A program made the translations under genes and the position numbers. A DNA stretch of 64,000 nt, from NCBI RefSeq assembly GCF_039528175.1, contig NZ_BAAALH010000002.1:1798001-1862000 (forward strand), given 5' to 3'. Below are positions 35,144 to 43,622 of the stretch, piece after piece. This DNA is from Citricoccus alkalitolerans. Lineage in GTDB: Bacteria > Actinomycetota > Actinomycetes > Actinomycetales > Micrococcaceae. The notes below the pieces were generated by a model, which worked only from the letters and a program-made list of their open reading frames with translations, did no database searches and was not told the origin of the DNA. The first letter of the stretch is position 1, and each line of letters opens with the position of its first letter.

Positions 35144-36199
35144 TCAGTTGGCGTGCAGGGCGTCGTTCAGGGCAACGGTCTGGCCGGCACGGGGCAGGGC
35201 CTGGACCTGACCGGTGGAGGAATCGCGGCGGAACAGCAGGTGGGGGACGCCCGAGAGATCGAGGGCCTTGACGGTGGTCTCCTGGCCGGCCTCACCGCCG
35301 GCCTGACCGACGGCCTCCCCGGAGGACCCGTCATGGGAGTCCATGCGCACGGCAACCCGGGTGCCGGCGGTGATGTAGAGCCCGGCCTCGATCACGGAGT
35401 CGTCGCCCACGGAGATGCCCACTCCGGAGTTGGCACCCAGCAGCACCCGCTCGCCGATGGTGATCCGCTGGGATCCCCCTCCGGAGAGGGTGCCCATGAT
35501 GGAGGCACCGCCGCCCACGTCGGAGCCGTCACCGACCACGACGCCGGCCGAGATCCGGCCCTCGACCATGGAGGCGCCGAACGTGCCGGCGTTGAAGTTC
35601 ACGAAACCCTCGTGCATCACGGTGGTGCCCTCGGCCAGGTGGGCCCCGAGCCGGACACGGTCGGCATCACCGATGCGCACGCCGGTGGGCACCACGTAGT
35701 CGGTCATACGGGGGAACTTGTCCACGCCGTAGACCTGCACGGGACCGCGGGCGCGCAGACGGAGCCGCGTGGTCTCGAATCCGGCCGGCAGGCAGGGGCC
35801 GAAGTTCGTCCACACCACGTTGGCCAGCACCCCGAAGACGCCGTCCAGGTTGATGGTGTTCGGCCGCACCAGCCGGTGGGACAGCAGGTGCAGGCGCAGC
35901 CAGGCGTCCAGGGCGTCTGCGGGGGCTGCGTCGAGATCGATCTGCACGGTGTGGACCTGCTGGCTGGTACCCCGGTCGGCGTCCGTGACGGCCACGGCGG
36001 CCAGCTCGGCCTCCAGCCCTCCGGGGTCAGTGCCCAGCACCGGGGCGGGATACCAGACATCGAGCACGGTGCCGTCGTCCGCCACCGTGGCCAGCCCCAC
36101 GCCGGAGGCTGTGCGCACGCCGTCTGCATGAACGGCGTCGATGTGGTCGGAACGGTCGGCGGACTGGCTGGAACCCGGCTGGGTGGGGGTGGAAGTCAT
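35144..36199 (-). CDS. dapD: 2,3,4,5-tetrahydropyridine-2,6-dicarboxylate N-succinyltransferase
   Basis: 351 residues, the actinobacterial form of DapD. The C-terminal left-handed beta helix is seen as hexapeptide runs (VRIGDADRVRLGAHLAEGTTVMHEG, ISAGVVVGDGSDVGGGASIMG, ITIGERVLLGANSGVGISVGDD). It transfers succinate from succinyl-CoA to tetrahydrodipicolinate, the entry to the succinylase route. The ATG at 36199 is chosen over upstream starts because a TAGGAT -10 box lies 7 nt before it; the open frame continuing upstream is antisense to dapE. Divergent from dapE with a shared 37-bp promoter. Confidence 0.93.
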   Translation of the reverse strand: MTSTPTQPGSSQSADRSDHIDAVHADGVRTASGVGLATVADDGTVLDVWYPAPVLGTDPGGLEAELAAVAVTDADRGTSQQVHTVQIDLDAAPADALDAWLRLHLLSHRLVRPNTINLDGVFGVLANVVWTNFGPCLPAGFETTRLRLRARGPVQVYGVDKFPRMTDYVVPTGVRIGDADRVRLGAHLAEGTTVMHEGFVNFNAGTFGASMVEGRISAGVVVGDGSDVGGGASIMGTLSGGGSQRITIGERVLLGANSGVGISVGDDSVIEAGLYITAGTRVAVRMDSHDGSSGEAVGQAGGEAGQETTVKALDLSGVPHLLFRRDSSTGQVQALPRAGQTVALNDALHAN

Positions 36200-36236
36200 G
36201 GGAAATATCCTACTGGCCCGACTTAGACTGACGGGC
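36200..36236. promoter_or_regulatory. 37-bp divergent promoter shared by dapD and dapE
   Basis: TAGGAT on the minus strand (36207-36212) is 7 nt from the dapD ATG. TAGACT on the plus strand (36224-36229) is 7 nt from the dapE ATG. The layout is symmetric, both messages would be leaderless, and the -35 region of each lies over the other's transcript start, so the two polymerases should compete for the site. Confidence 0.7.
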
Positions 36237-37490
36237 ATGACAAGCCCCAGCCCCGCCGGGCCCGCCTCCGGCCATCCCGTCCCCGTCCTCCCGCCGCTCG
36301 ACTCGGATGTGGCGACCCTGACGGCCGCACTGCTGGACATCCCGTCGGTCTCCGACCATGAGACCCTGCTGGCCGACGCCGTCGAGGCAGCCTTGCGATC
36401 CCTGCCGCGGCTGGAGATCCACCGCATCGGGGACAGCGTTGTGGCGCGCACCGACTGGGGACGTCCGGCGCGGGTCGTGCTCGCCGGGCACCTGGACACG
36501 GTGCCGCTGCCGACCACCCCCGGCGCGCGCGGGACGGTGCCCTCCAGCTGGGATGCGTCGGTCGGCGCCGGGACCTTGCCGTCCGGACTCGAGACGTCTG
36601 GAACCGGGCCGGCCAAGCCGGCGGACACGGACGTGCTCTACGGCCGTGGTGCCACGGACATGAAGTCCGGGGTGGCCGTCCAGCTGGCACTGGCCGGGTG
36701 GATTGGGCACGACGCCGGCCCCCTCCCCGCGCACGACGTCACCTGGGTGTTCTACGACCACGAGGAGGTCGGTTCCGAACACTCGGGATTGGCCCGGGTG
36801 GCCCGTGAGGCACCGGAGCTGGTTCAGGCTGACTTCGCCGTGCTGCTTGAGCCCACCGACGGCGTGGTGGAGGGGGGATGCAACGGGACCAATCGCTACG
36901 TCGTCACCGTGCCCGGGGTGGCGGCCCACTCCGGGCGGGCCTGGAAGGGGGAGAACGCCATCCACGCGGCCGGGCCCCTGCTGGCGGCGCTTGCGGCCTA
37001 TCGGCCCGCCACCATCACGGTCGAGGGACTCGACTACCGGGAAGGCCTGAACGCGGTCCGGATCCACGGAGGGACTGCCGGCAACGTCATTCCGGACACC
37101 TGCGCCGTGGAGATCAATTACCGGTTCGCCCCGGACAAGGACCTCGAGCAGGCCCATGCACACGTCTACGCGGTGCTGGCCGAGGCCGGCATCGGACGTG
37201 AGCGGGTGGAGATCGTCGACGAGTCGCCCTCGGCCCGGCCGGGACTGGACCGTCCGGCCGCCGCCGCCTTCGTGGCGGCGGTGGGGGGAACGCCGATGCC
37301 GAAGTATGGCTGGACGGACGTCGCCCGGTTCTCCGAGCTCGGGGTGCCGGCCGTGAACTTCGGCCCCGGGAACGCCCTGCTGGCCCACACGGACGACGAG
37401 CATGTCACCGCTGGCGCCATCCGCGACTGCCTGGCCGCCCTGCGCCGGTGGCTGGTGCCGGATGCCGGCCCGGCATCCGCGTCGTCCTGA
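36237..37490 (+). CDS. dapE: succinyl-diaminopimelate desuccinylase
   Basis: 417 residues, M20 metallopeptidase family. Zinc ligands and catalytic residues lie in LAGHLDTVPLP (His, Asp), YGRGATDMKSG (bridging Asp), FYDHEEVGSEHSG (catalytic Glu pair), AVLLEPTDG and ALLAHTDDEHV (last His). It releases succinate from N-succinyl-LL-DAP to give LL-DAP. A 40-residue Gly/Ser/Pro-rich insertion (about 90-130) between the first two motifs is not usual in the family. Leaderless ATG at 36237. Confidence 0.94.
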   Translation: MTSPSPAGPASGHPVPVLPPLDSDVATLTAALLDIPSVSDHETLLADAVEAALRSLPRLEIHRIGDSVVARTDWGRPARVVLAGHLDTVPLPTTPGARGTVPSSWDASVGAGTLPSGLETSGTGPAKPADTDVLYGRGATDMKSGVAVQLALAGWIGHDAGPLPAHDVTWVFYDHEEVGSEHSGLARVAREAPELVQADFAVLLEPTDGVVEGGCNGTNRYVVTVPGVAAHSGRAWKGENAIHAAGPLLAALAAYRPATITVEGLDYREGLNAVRIHGGTAGNVIPDTCAVEINYRFAPDKDLEQAHAHVYAVLAEAGIGRERVEIVDESPSARPGLDRPAAAAFVAAVGGTPMPKYGWTDVARFSELGVPAVNFGPGNALLAHTDDEHVTAGAIRDCLAALRRWLVPDAGPASASS

Positions 37491-37538
37491 CCTGCTGCGG
37501 AGCGGATACCGAACCGGCAGCTGGACCTATCGGCCAGA

Positions 37539-37554
37539 CTTGCCTGCCGGCAAG
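37539..37554. terminator. small hairpin between dapE and gluD ends
   Basis: CTTGCC (37539-37544) and GGCAAG (37549-37554) form a 6-bp stem with a 4-nt loop, between two convergent genes whose stops are 66 bp apart. Weak, without a clear T run; a possible bidirectional terminator. Confidence 0.35.
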
Positions 37555-37556
37555 AC

Positions 37557-38447
37557 CTACTTGGCGACCTCGATGGTGGACACCATGGTGGTGGAGGTGG
37601 CCGGGGCCGTGTCCCCACCGGTACGGGAGGAGAGGGTGCCGGCCAGCTTCGTCGCCAGCCAGGTCAGGATGAAGTTGATGACGATGAAGATCAGCGCCGC
37701 CACCACCAGCGTCTGCAGGATGTTCGAGTATCCGGAGCCCAGCTGGCGGGAATACTGCAGCAGCTCGTAGAAGCCGATCAGGTAGCCCAGGGCGGAGTCC
37801 TTGAGGATGACCACGAACTGGCTGAGCAGGGACGGCAGCATGGCGGTCAGCGCCTGCGGCACCTCCACGAGCCGCAACGACTGGTTGTTCGTCATGCCGA
37901 CAGCAGCCGCCGCCTCACGCTGGCCCTTGGGCAGGGACCTCACACCTGAGCGGACCAACTCGGCGATCACGGCCCCGTTGTACAGCGTCAGGCCCACGAT
38001 CACACCGTAGTAGGCGGCGTCCGAGGAGGCGATGAAGCCGGTGGGCGCGACCACGCGGGAGAAGAAGAAGTACAGGAAGAACATCATCACCAGCACCGGA
38101 ACGGCGCGGAAGAATTCGACGATGACCCCCGAGATCCCACGGATGATGGCAAACGGCGCCAACCGCAGGAAGCCGAAGACCAGCCCGAACACCAGCGCCG
38201 TGACCACGGCGATGCCGGAGGCCTGCAGGGTGAACTGCAGGCCCGGGAGGTAATAGTTGGTCCAGGCGTTGGCGTTCAGTGCATTGGTCCACTGGGCAGG
38301 GGCCAGCTGACCCTGCCGGTCCAGTTGCATCAACACGAGGACGACCACGACCAAGACGGCGGCGAGGGCGATCGCATTGGAGATCAGGATGTTGCGCCGG
38401 GCCCGAGGCCCCGGGGCGTCGAAGAGGACGGAGGCCTGTGCCTTCAT
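37557..38447 (-). CDS. gluD: glutamate ABC transporter permease
   Basis: 296 residues. An N-terminal helix (NAIALAAVLVVVVLVLM) precedes the His/Glu/Gln/Arg/opine-type permease domain, whose EAA loop is VRSGVRSLPKGQREAAAAVGMTNNQSLRLVEVPQALTAMLP. It pairs with GluC to form the channel. The ATG at 38447 overlaps the gluC stop by 4 bp. Last gene of gluABCD, named after the Corynebacterium operon of the same order. Confidence 0.93.
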   Translation of the reverse strand: MKAQASVLFDAPGPRARRNILISNAIALAAVLVVVVLVLMQLDRQGQLAPAQWTNALNANAWTNYYLPGLQFTLQASGIAVVTALVFGLVFGFLRLAPFAIIRGISGVIVEFFRAVPVLVMMFFLYFFFSRVVAPTGFIASSDAAYYGVIVGLTLYNGAVIAELVRSGVRSLPKGQREAAAAVGMTNNQSLRLVEVPQALTAMLPSLLSQFVVILKDSALGYLIGFYELLQYSRQLGSGYSNILQTLVVAALIFIVINFILTWLATKLAGTLSSRTGGDTAPATSTTMVSTIEVAK

Positions 38448-39118
38448 CGGGCCACCGCCAATTTGTCGGAGAGCCAGGTTGTCAGGATGCCCATGGGAAT
38501 CACGATGATGCAGAATCCGATCGCGATGGTGAGGAAGATGTAGATCATCAGGTCCGGGTTGAATTCGATCATGGTCCTCATCAGCCCGGATGCCTCGGCC
38601 ACGGAGGCCGCCGCGGCCACCGTGGTGTTCTTGGTGAGGGCGATGAGCGTGTTGCCGAGCGGCGTGATCGCACCGCGCAGAGCCTGGGGGAGCACCACCA
38701 GGCGGGCGGCGGGCAGGAAGCTGAGCCCGATCGCCCGCGCGGCCTCGGCCTGGCCGAGGGGCACCGTGTTGACGCCCGAGCGGATCGCCTCGCACACGAA
38801 CGCCGCGTGGTAGAGGGTCAAGGAGATCACGGCGTAGGTGAAGAAGTTCAGATCGAAATTCGAGGAGAACGTGATCTGCAGCTGACCCCATACGGCCAGC
38901 ACACCGAGCACCATGATGATGGTCAACGGGGTGTTGCGGACCGTGTTCACGTAGGCCGTGCCGATGCTCCGGAGGGAGCCGACGGGAGAGATCCTGAAGA
39001 CGGCCAGGATGGTGCCGAGCACGAAGGAGCCGATGGCCGCCAGGAACGTCAGTCGGACGTTCATCCAGAAGGCGCCGAGGACGTCGTAGTCGGCGAAGAG
39101 TTCGAGGAATCCGTTCAT
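38444..39118 (-). CDS. gluC: glutamate ABC transporter permease
   Basis: 224 residues, same permease family. The EAA loop is IRSGVNTVPLGQAEAARAIGLSFLPAARLVVLPQALRGAITP, with flanking helices FLAAIGSFVLGTILAVFRI and FLTIAIGFCIIVIPMGIL. The start at 39118 lies 130 bp after gluB across a 17-N gap. An upstream frame that reads through the Ns is an artefact of unresolved bases. Confidence 0.93.
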   Translation of the reverse strand: MNGFLELFADYDVLGAFWMNVRLTFLAAIGSFVLGTILAVFRISPVGSLRSIGTAYVNTVRNTPLTIIMVLGVLAVWGQLQITFSSNFDLNFFTYAVISLTLYHAAFVCEAIRSGVNTVPLGQAEAARAIGLSFLPAARLVVLPQALRGAITPLGNTLIALTKNTTVAAAASVAEASGLMRTMIEFNPDLMIYIFLTIAIGFCIIVIPMGILTTWLSDKLAVAR

Positions 39119-39198
39119 GAGCTTCCTGTGTCAGTGGCCGCCGGCTGGGGGTTACCGGGGCCGTGGCCGGAGGTGTGGCCGGAGGAGGACGGCGGTGG

Positions 39199-39215
39199 NN
39201 NNNNNNNNNNNNNNN
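39199..39215. other. assembly gap (17 N) between gluB and gluC
   Basis: Seventeen unresolved bases in the spacer between the binding-protein and permease genes. Such spacers often hold a stem-loop that lowers permease expression. The flanks are G-rich with a ccggaggtgtggccgg-like repeat but no clear inverted pair. True length may differ from 17. Confidence 0.95.
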
Positions 39216-39248
39216 CACGGTGCGATGGTGGTGATCAAAGGGTGGTGA

Positions 39249-40121
39249 TCAGGCGTCGCAGGATTCCAGCTCCGCCTCGGGGCCATTGTTCAACTCCTCG
39301 TCCGGTGTGTACCCGGTGCCCTCGGTGTTGGCGGTCAGGGCCTCTTCCCAGGCGCCCTCGTCCTTCATCTTGGTGATGGCGTCGTTGATGGCCTGGCACT
39401 CCTCGGAACCCTGCGGGATGCCCACGCCGTAGCGCTCCACGGTGAAGGTGTTGCCCACGACCTTGAACTTGTCGGAGTTCTCCGGGGTCGCGGCGAGGCC
39501 GGCGAGGATGATGTCGTCGGTGGTGACGGCGTCCACCTGGCCGGACTCGAGGTAGGTCACGCACTCGGCGTAGCCGCCCTGCTCCACCAGTTCCACGCCC
39601 TCGGCGTACTCGTCCTGGATGGTCTGGGCAGAGGTGGAGCCGGTGACCGAGCACAGGTTCTTGCCCTCCAGGTCCTCTGGGCCGGTGATCTCGGTGTCGT
39701 CGGCGCGGACCAACAGGTCCTGGCCGGCCACGAAGTACGGTCCGGCGAAGCCCACGCGCTCGGCGCGCTCGTCGGTGATCGAGTAGGTCGCGAAGATCAT
39801 GTCGACCTCACCGCCCTCCAAGGCGTTCTCCCGGTTGGCCGAGGGGGTCTGGACCCATTCGATCTGGTCCTCGGTGTAGCCCAGCTCGGTGGCCACGTAC
39901 TTGGCCACGTCCACGTCGAATCCAGTCGGATCGCTGTTGCCCTCGCGGAAGCCGAGACCCGGCTGGTCGAACTTGATGCCGATGCGGACGGAGTCGCCGC
40001 CACCTGCGGTCTCACTGCCGCCGGCCTCGCCACCCTCCTCCGTGGAGGACGGCGAGCAGGCGGACAGGACGAGGGCGGCCGACGCGGCGATGGCGGCGGT
40101 GGAAAGGAGATTCTTGCGCAT
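39249..40121 (-). CDS. gluB: glutamate ABC transporter substrate-binding lipoprotein
   Basis: 290 residues. A lipoprotein signal ends in ALVLSAC, followed by a Ser/Gly/Glu linker. The mature part is a family-3 binding protein: VRIGIKFDQPGLGFR, GFDVDVAKYVATELGY and EGGEVDMIFATYSITDERAERVGFAGPYF form the first lobe and ligand pocket. It captures glutamate outside the membrane. GGAGGAAC gives a strong ribosome site. Confidence 0.94.
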   Translation of the reverse strand: MRKNLLSTAAIAASAALVLSACSPSSTEEGGEAGGSETAGGGDSVRIGIKFDQPGLGFREGNSDPTGFDVDVAKYVATELGYTEDQIEWVQTPSANRENALEGGEVDMIFATYSITDERAERVGFAGPYFVAGQDLLVRADDTEITGPEDLEGKNLCSVTGSTSAQTIQDEYAEGVELVEQGGYAECVTYLESGQVDAVTTDDIILAGLAATPENSDKFKVVGNTFTVERYGVGIPQGSEECQAINDAITKMKDEGAWEEALTANTEGTGYTPDEELNNGPEAELESCDA

Positions 40122-40188
40122 TGTTCCTCCAGAGGCGGTACTGATGATGGGTGCGGTGATGCGGGTGATGATGTGGTGACGGTGTTGG

Positions 40189-40983
40189 TCAGTGGGTGAG
40201 GATCTTCCCGAGGAAGTCCTTGGCCCGGGGATGCTGCGGATTCATGAAGAAGGATTCCGGATCGGTGTCCTCGAGGATGGCGCCCTCGTCCATGAAGATG
40301 ACGCGGTCGCCAGCCTTGCGGGCGAAGCCCATCTCGTGGGTGACTACGACCATGGTCATGCCCTCGTGGGCCAGCTGGACCATGACGTCCAGTACCTCCT
40401 GGACCATCTCGGGATCCAGGGCGGACGTCGGCTCGTCGAAGAGCATCACCTTGGGTTTCATGGCCAGCGCCCGGGCGATGGCGACGCGCTGCTGCTGGCC
40501 GCCGGAGAGCTGGGCGGGCATCTTCTTGGCCTGCTGCGCGACCCCGACGCGTTCCAGCAGGGCCATGGCCTCGTCGTTGGCCTGGGACTTCTTGACACCC
40601 TTGACCTTGATCGGCCCCAGGGTCACGTTCTCCACAATCGACTTGTGGGCGAAGAGATTGAAGGACTGGAACACCATTCCGACGTCGGCACGTAGCTGGG
40701 CGAGGCCCCTGCCCTCCGCTGGGAGAGGCTTTCCATCGATGCGGATGGTGCCGCCCTCATCGATGGTCTCGAGGCGGTTGATGGTGCGGCAGAGCGTTGA
40801 TTTGCCGGAACCGGAGGGGCCGATGACGATGGCCACCTGCCCCTCGGGGATGGTGAGGTTGATGTCCTTCAGAGCCTGGAACGAACCGAAGTGTTTATTG
40901 ACGTTGTCAAGCTCAACGAGGGGTCGCCTCGCGGTGGAGTCGACGGCGGGGGGATCCGTCGGGGCCGGTGTGCTCTGCGTCAT
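40189..40983 (-). CDS. gluA: glutamate ABC transporter ATP-binding protein
   Basis: 264 residues. Walker A GPSGSGKSTLC, signature LSGGQQQRVAIARAL, Walker B VMLFDEPTSALDPE, then the switch His in VVVTHEMGFARK. Typical polar amino-acid importer ATPase. First gene of gluABCD. The ATG at 40983 is 9 nt from a TATAGT -10, so the message is nearly leaderless. Confidence 0.95.
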   Translation of the reverse strand: MTQSTPAPTDPPAVDSTARRPLVELDNVNKHFGSFQALKDINLTIPEGQVAIVIGPSGSGKSTLCRTINRLETIDEGGTIRIDGKPLPAEGRGLAQLRADVGMVFQSFNLFAHKSIVENVTLGPIKVKGVKKSQANDEAMALLERVGVAQQAKKMPAQLSGGQQQRVAIARALAMKPKVMLFDEPTSALDPEMVQEVLDVMVQLAHEGMTMVVVTHEMGFARKAGDRVIFMDEGAILEDTDPESFFMNPQHPRAKDFLGKILTH

Positions 40984-40992
40984 AGGGGAGAG

Positions 40993-41023
40993 ACTATAGG
41001 ACGAGCTCAGGCCAGATCATCAA
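40993..41023 (-). promoter_or_regulatory. promoter of gluABCD
   Basis: On the minus strand, TTGATG (41018-41023) and TATAGT (40993-40998) are separated by 19 bp. The start codon follows 9 nt after the -10. It lies 132 bp from the divergent LOG-family gene start. Confidence 0.5.
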
Positions 41024-41129
41024 GAGGTGGTCGTCAGGGCGCTTTTAATCCAATCGTTGCCTTTCTGAAACACTTCTTGCGCGATTCGGCCCGATGTCGT
41101 GGATCCCGGCGCGGCGATAGGCTGAACCC

Positions 41130-41978
41130 ATGTCACATCATGGCGATGCGGGAGCCTCCGCCCCGCGCATCCGGCGCGGCCCCCAAACCCTGCGCGGTGC
41201 TGCCGCCGCCGGTCCGACCTTCGACCAATTGCTGCTCCGTTCCGACGACCCCCGATCATCGGAGCGGCAGTCCACCACCACGGACGCGTGGCGGGTGCTG
41301 CGCATCCAGGGCGAGTTCGTCGAGGGCTTCGGTGCCCTGGCGGACCTCGGGCCCGCGATCTCCGTGTTCGGGTCCGCGCGCACCGGTCCGGGCGCGGCCG
41401 AGTACGAGCAGGCCCGCGAGGTGGGGCGCCGACTGGCCGAGGCCGGTTTCGGCGTTGTCACCGGAGGAGGGCCCGGGGCCATGGAGGCGGCCAACCGAGG
41501 GGCCAAGGAGGCCGGTGGGCTGTCGGTCGGCCTGGGCATCGAGTTGCCCCATGAGCAGGGCATGAACGACTGGGTCGACCTCGGCGTCGACTTCCGGTAC
41601 TTCTTCGTGCGCAAGGTGATGTTCCTGAAGTACTCCCAGGGATTCGTGGTGGTCCCCGGCGGGCTGGGCACCCTGGACGAGCTGTTCGAGGCCCTCACCC
41701 TGGTCCAGACCGGGAAGGTCACCGCCTTTCCGGTGGTGTTGCTGGGGAGAACCTTCTGGGGCCCGTTGGTGGGCTGGATCAGGGACAGCCTGGTCGAGCG
41801 CGGCATGGTGAATCCCGCCGACGTGAGCCTGCTCCAGCTGGCCGACTCCCCGGAGGAAGCCGTGGACCTGGTGCTCAACACCGTAGCGGGCGGGCGCTGG
41901 CCCGATCGGGAGGGCTGGGACCCGGACCACCAGCGGCTCACGGCGGACCACGGGTTTGCGGCGGGTGACCCCCAGTGA
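41130..41978 (+). CDS. LOG-family (TIGR00730) Rossmann-fold protein
   Basis: 282 residues. The nucleotide-binding core is complete: VFGSARTGPG, VVTGGGPGAMEAANRGAKEAGG and the PGGLGTLDELFEALTLVQTGK motif, the PGGxGT signature of LONELY GUY proteins. Many of these cleave nucleotide 5'-monophosphates to free bases (cytokinin activation in plants); the bacterial role is less clear. In M. tuberculosis the relative Rv1205 also lies shortly after dapE. Leaderless layout: TAGGCT at 41118-41123, 6 nt before the ATG. Confidence 0.9.
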   Translation: MSHHGDAGASAPRIRRGPQTLRGAAAAGPTFDQLLLRSDDPRSSERQSTTTDAWRVLRIQGEFVEGFGALADLGPAISVFGSARTGPGAAEYEQAREVGRRLAEAGFGVVTGGGPGAMEAANRGAKEAGGLSVGLGIELPHEQGMNDWVDLGVDFRYFFVRKVMFLKYSQGFVVVPGGLGTLDELFEALTLVQTGKVTAFPVVLLGRTFWGPLVGWIRDSLVERGMVNPADVSLLQLADSPEEAVDLVLNTVAGGRWPDREGWDPDHQRLTADHGFAAGDPQ

Positions 41979-42301
41979 ACGTGTTTCTGGTGCTGGTCCT
42001 CGTGGCCGCCGTCGTGATGGTGGGTCTCCTCGCCCTGGCCGTTGCGGGCAGGACCGGGTTCGCCGCGCCGCTGTCCGAGCCCGTGCGTGCCTTGCCGCCC
42101 GTCCTGCTGCCTCCGGTCCCGGAGGCGGGCGACGTGGACGCATTGCGTTTTTCGCCGGGGCTGCGCGGATACCGCATGGACCAGGTCGACGAGGTGCTCG
42201 AGACACTGTCCGGGGCCCTGGCCGAGCGGGATGCGGAGATCGCGCGCCTGCGTCAGCGGGCGGGGAGAATACCCGGCGAAAGTGCAGATGACGTCGTGTG
42301 A
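41975..42301 (+). CDS. DivIVA-domain membrane protein
   Basis: 108 residues. One N-terminal helix (VFLVLVLVAAVVMVGLLALAVAG) is followed by a short DivI1A-type segment, ALRFSPGLRGYRMDQVDEVLETLSGALAERDAEIARLRQ, ending in a coiled coil. It resembles small actinobacterial proteins that recognise curved membrane or the cell pole. Function unproven. The GTG overlaps the LOG stop (GTGA). M. tuberculosis Rv1209 is a positional equivalent. Confidence 0.8.
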   Translation: MNVFLVLVLVAAVVMVGLLALAVAGRTGFAAPLSEPVRALPPVLLPPVPEAGDVDALRFSPGLRGYRMDQVDEVLETLSGALAERDAEIARLRQRAGRIPGESADDVV

Positions 42302-42380
42302 TTAGCGGCACCGCGCCGAATCCGGAATAATAGGGGTGTCAAGCGCTCCGCGGGCCGCCAGGGGATGCCTTAGCCCTGAC

Positions 42381-42404
42381 GGCCGCACGTATAGTCTTGC
42401 GGCC
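42381..42404. promoter_or_regulatory. palindrome enclosing the -10 box of the DUF3117 gene
   Basis: GGCCGCA (42381-42387) and TGCGGCC (42398-42404) are a perfect 7-bp inverted repeat. Between them sits TATAGT (42390-42395), a good -10. The start codon is 50 nt downstream. A repressor bound to the palindrome would cover the promoter; the regulator is unknown. Confidence 0.45.
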
Positions 42405-42444
42405 TCGCTGTGACGAGGGGGACCGCATCGAGAAGGGAACACAG

Positions 42445-42615
42445 ATGGCAGCCATGAAGCCTCGTACCGGGGATGGTCCCATGGAAGTGACCAAGGAGGG
42501 CCGGAGCCTGATCATGCGCGTGCCGATCGACGGCGGCGGTCGCCTGGTGCTTGAACTCAACAAGGACGAGGCGAACGCGCTCAGGGAGTGCCTCGTCGGC
42601 GTCACCGACGCCTGA
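42445..42615 (+). CDS. DUF3117 small conserved actinobacterial protein
   Basis: 56 residues: AAMKPRTGDGPMEVTKEGR, then MRVPIDGGGRLVLELNKDEA and a short helix ending CLVGVTDA. This is the DUF3117 family, found almost throughout Actinobacteria (for example Rv1211) and of unknown function. GAAGGGAA lies 7 nt before the ATG at 42445; the longer frame from 42397 is not supported. Followed by a strong hairpin. Confidence 0.93.
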   Translation: MAAMKPRTGDGPMEVTKEGRSLIMRVPIDGGGRLVLELNKDEANALRECLVGVTDA

Positions 42616-42647
42616 CTTCCCTGACCGGCGTTGTACGTCCAGTACCA

Positions 42648-42695
42648 GGAAGCCCCCGGATCCACAGCTCGAAGGCGGTGGACCCGGGGGCTTCC
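42648..42695. terminator. bidirectional hairpin terminator after DUF3117 gene
   Basis: Arms 42648-42665 and 42678-42695 are 18 bp long with one mismatch, separated by 12 nt. They lie between DUF3117 and the convergent O-methyltransferase gene. GC-rich stem without a T tract, as common in high-GC actinobacteria. Confidence 0.8.
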
Positions 42696-42822
42696 CCCTG
42701 CCCGGACGGGAGCCGGGAATGGATGGGCCGAGACGTGAGGGACGCGTGCCGCGGGTCGGGGCGGCGGCCAGGGGATTCAGGAGGTGGCCGGGGCGTTCAG
42801 CGGCACACGGCGAACTGCACGT

Positions 42823-43473
42823 TCAGCGGCGCACGGCCAACAGAACGCCAGACCCGGTGGGGACCAGCGCGGAATGCCAGGTCTCCTCATCCCGCAGCAG
42901 CTTGCCGGCCTCCCGGGCGGCCACGGTAGATGCCTCGCGGACGGCGGGCTTGGGGACCCGATCCTCATCGAGGGCGTCGTTGACGACCAGCAGACCTCCG
43001 GGGCGCAGCAGCCGGGCGGCCTGCTCCACGTGGAAGACCAGCGAGGCCTTGTCCGCATCGAGGAATACCAGATCGTAGGCCTTGCTGTTGAGCCGTGGGA
43101 CCACGGTGCGGGCCCGGCCCGTGATCATGCGGGTGCGGTTGGCGGGGAACCCGCCTTCGGCAAACCCCTCGCGGGCCGCGCGCAGGGCCTCGGCATCGGG
43201 ATCGATGGTGGTCAGCATGGCGTCCCGGGTGAGACCGCGCATCAGGGCGATGCCGGATACACCGGCACCGGTGCCGATCTCCACCAGGGTCGAGGGAGAG
43301 CGGGTGGCGGCCAAGACGGTCAGCAGGGCGGCAGTGCCCTCGGTGACCGGCACGATCCCCAGGTCGGAGGACCGTTCCCGGGCCCGCAGGAGCACGTCGT
43401 CCTCGGCCGGACGGGACTCCGCGAATGCCCAGCTGGCATGCTTGTCCGTCTGGTGGGGGCTCAGGGCCTTCAT
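42823..43473 (-). CDS. SAM-dependent O-methyltransferase (COMT-like)
   Basis: 216 residues. SAM-binding motif VEIGTGAGVSGIALMRG, second motif LTTIDPDAEALRAAREGF and metal/substrate motif DLVFLDADKASLVFHVEQAARLLRPGGLLVVND. These place it in the cation-dependent O-methyltransferase family (Rv1220c-like). Substrate unknown. In mycobacteria its homologue is divergent from sigE. Here the divergent neighbour is the anti-sigma gene and no sigma factor lies between. Confidence 0.9.
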   Translation of the reverse strand: MKALSPHQTDKHASWAFAESRPAEDDVLLRARERSSDLGIVPVTEGTAALLTVLAATRSPSTLVEIGTGAGVSGIALMRGLTRDAMLTTIDPDAEALRAAREGFAEGGFPANRTRMITGRARTVVPRLNSKAYDLVFLDADKASLVFHVEQAARLLRPGGLLVVNDALDEDRVPKPAVREASTVAAREAGKLLRDEETWHSALVPTGSGVLLAVRR

Positions 43474-43622
43474 GGGGCGTGCTCGATTCTCTCGTGCGGC
43501 GGGGAGTCGGGGGTGCCGACCGGCAGTCCAGTCTACGGCGATCCAAGCGACACGCTCCCATGCTCAGGCTCCTCACAGCAAAAGAGGCCAGACTGGATGG
43601 GTACGGAAAGGAGTCGACTGCA

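Noticed and set aside
35144..36628. longer dapD start at 36628
   Set aside because: The added 143 codons are antisense to dapE and lack DapD homology. The leaderless -10 box fixes the start at 36199.
37557..39218. single 553-codon reverse frame spanning gluD, part of gluC and the Ns
   Set aside because: It mixes frames and reads through unresolved bases. gluD starts at 38447 and gluC is a separate gene.
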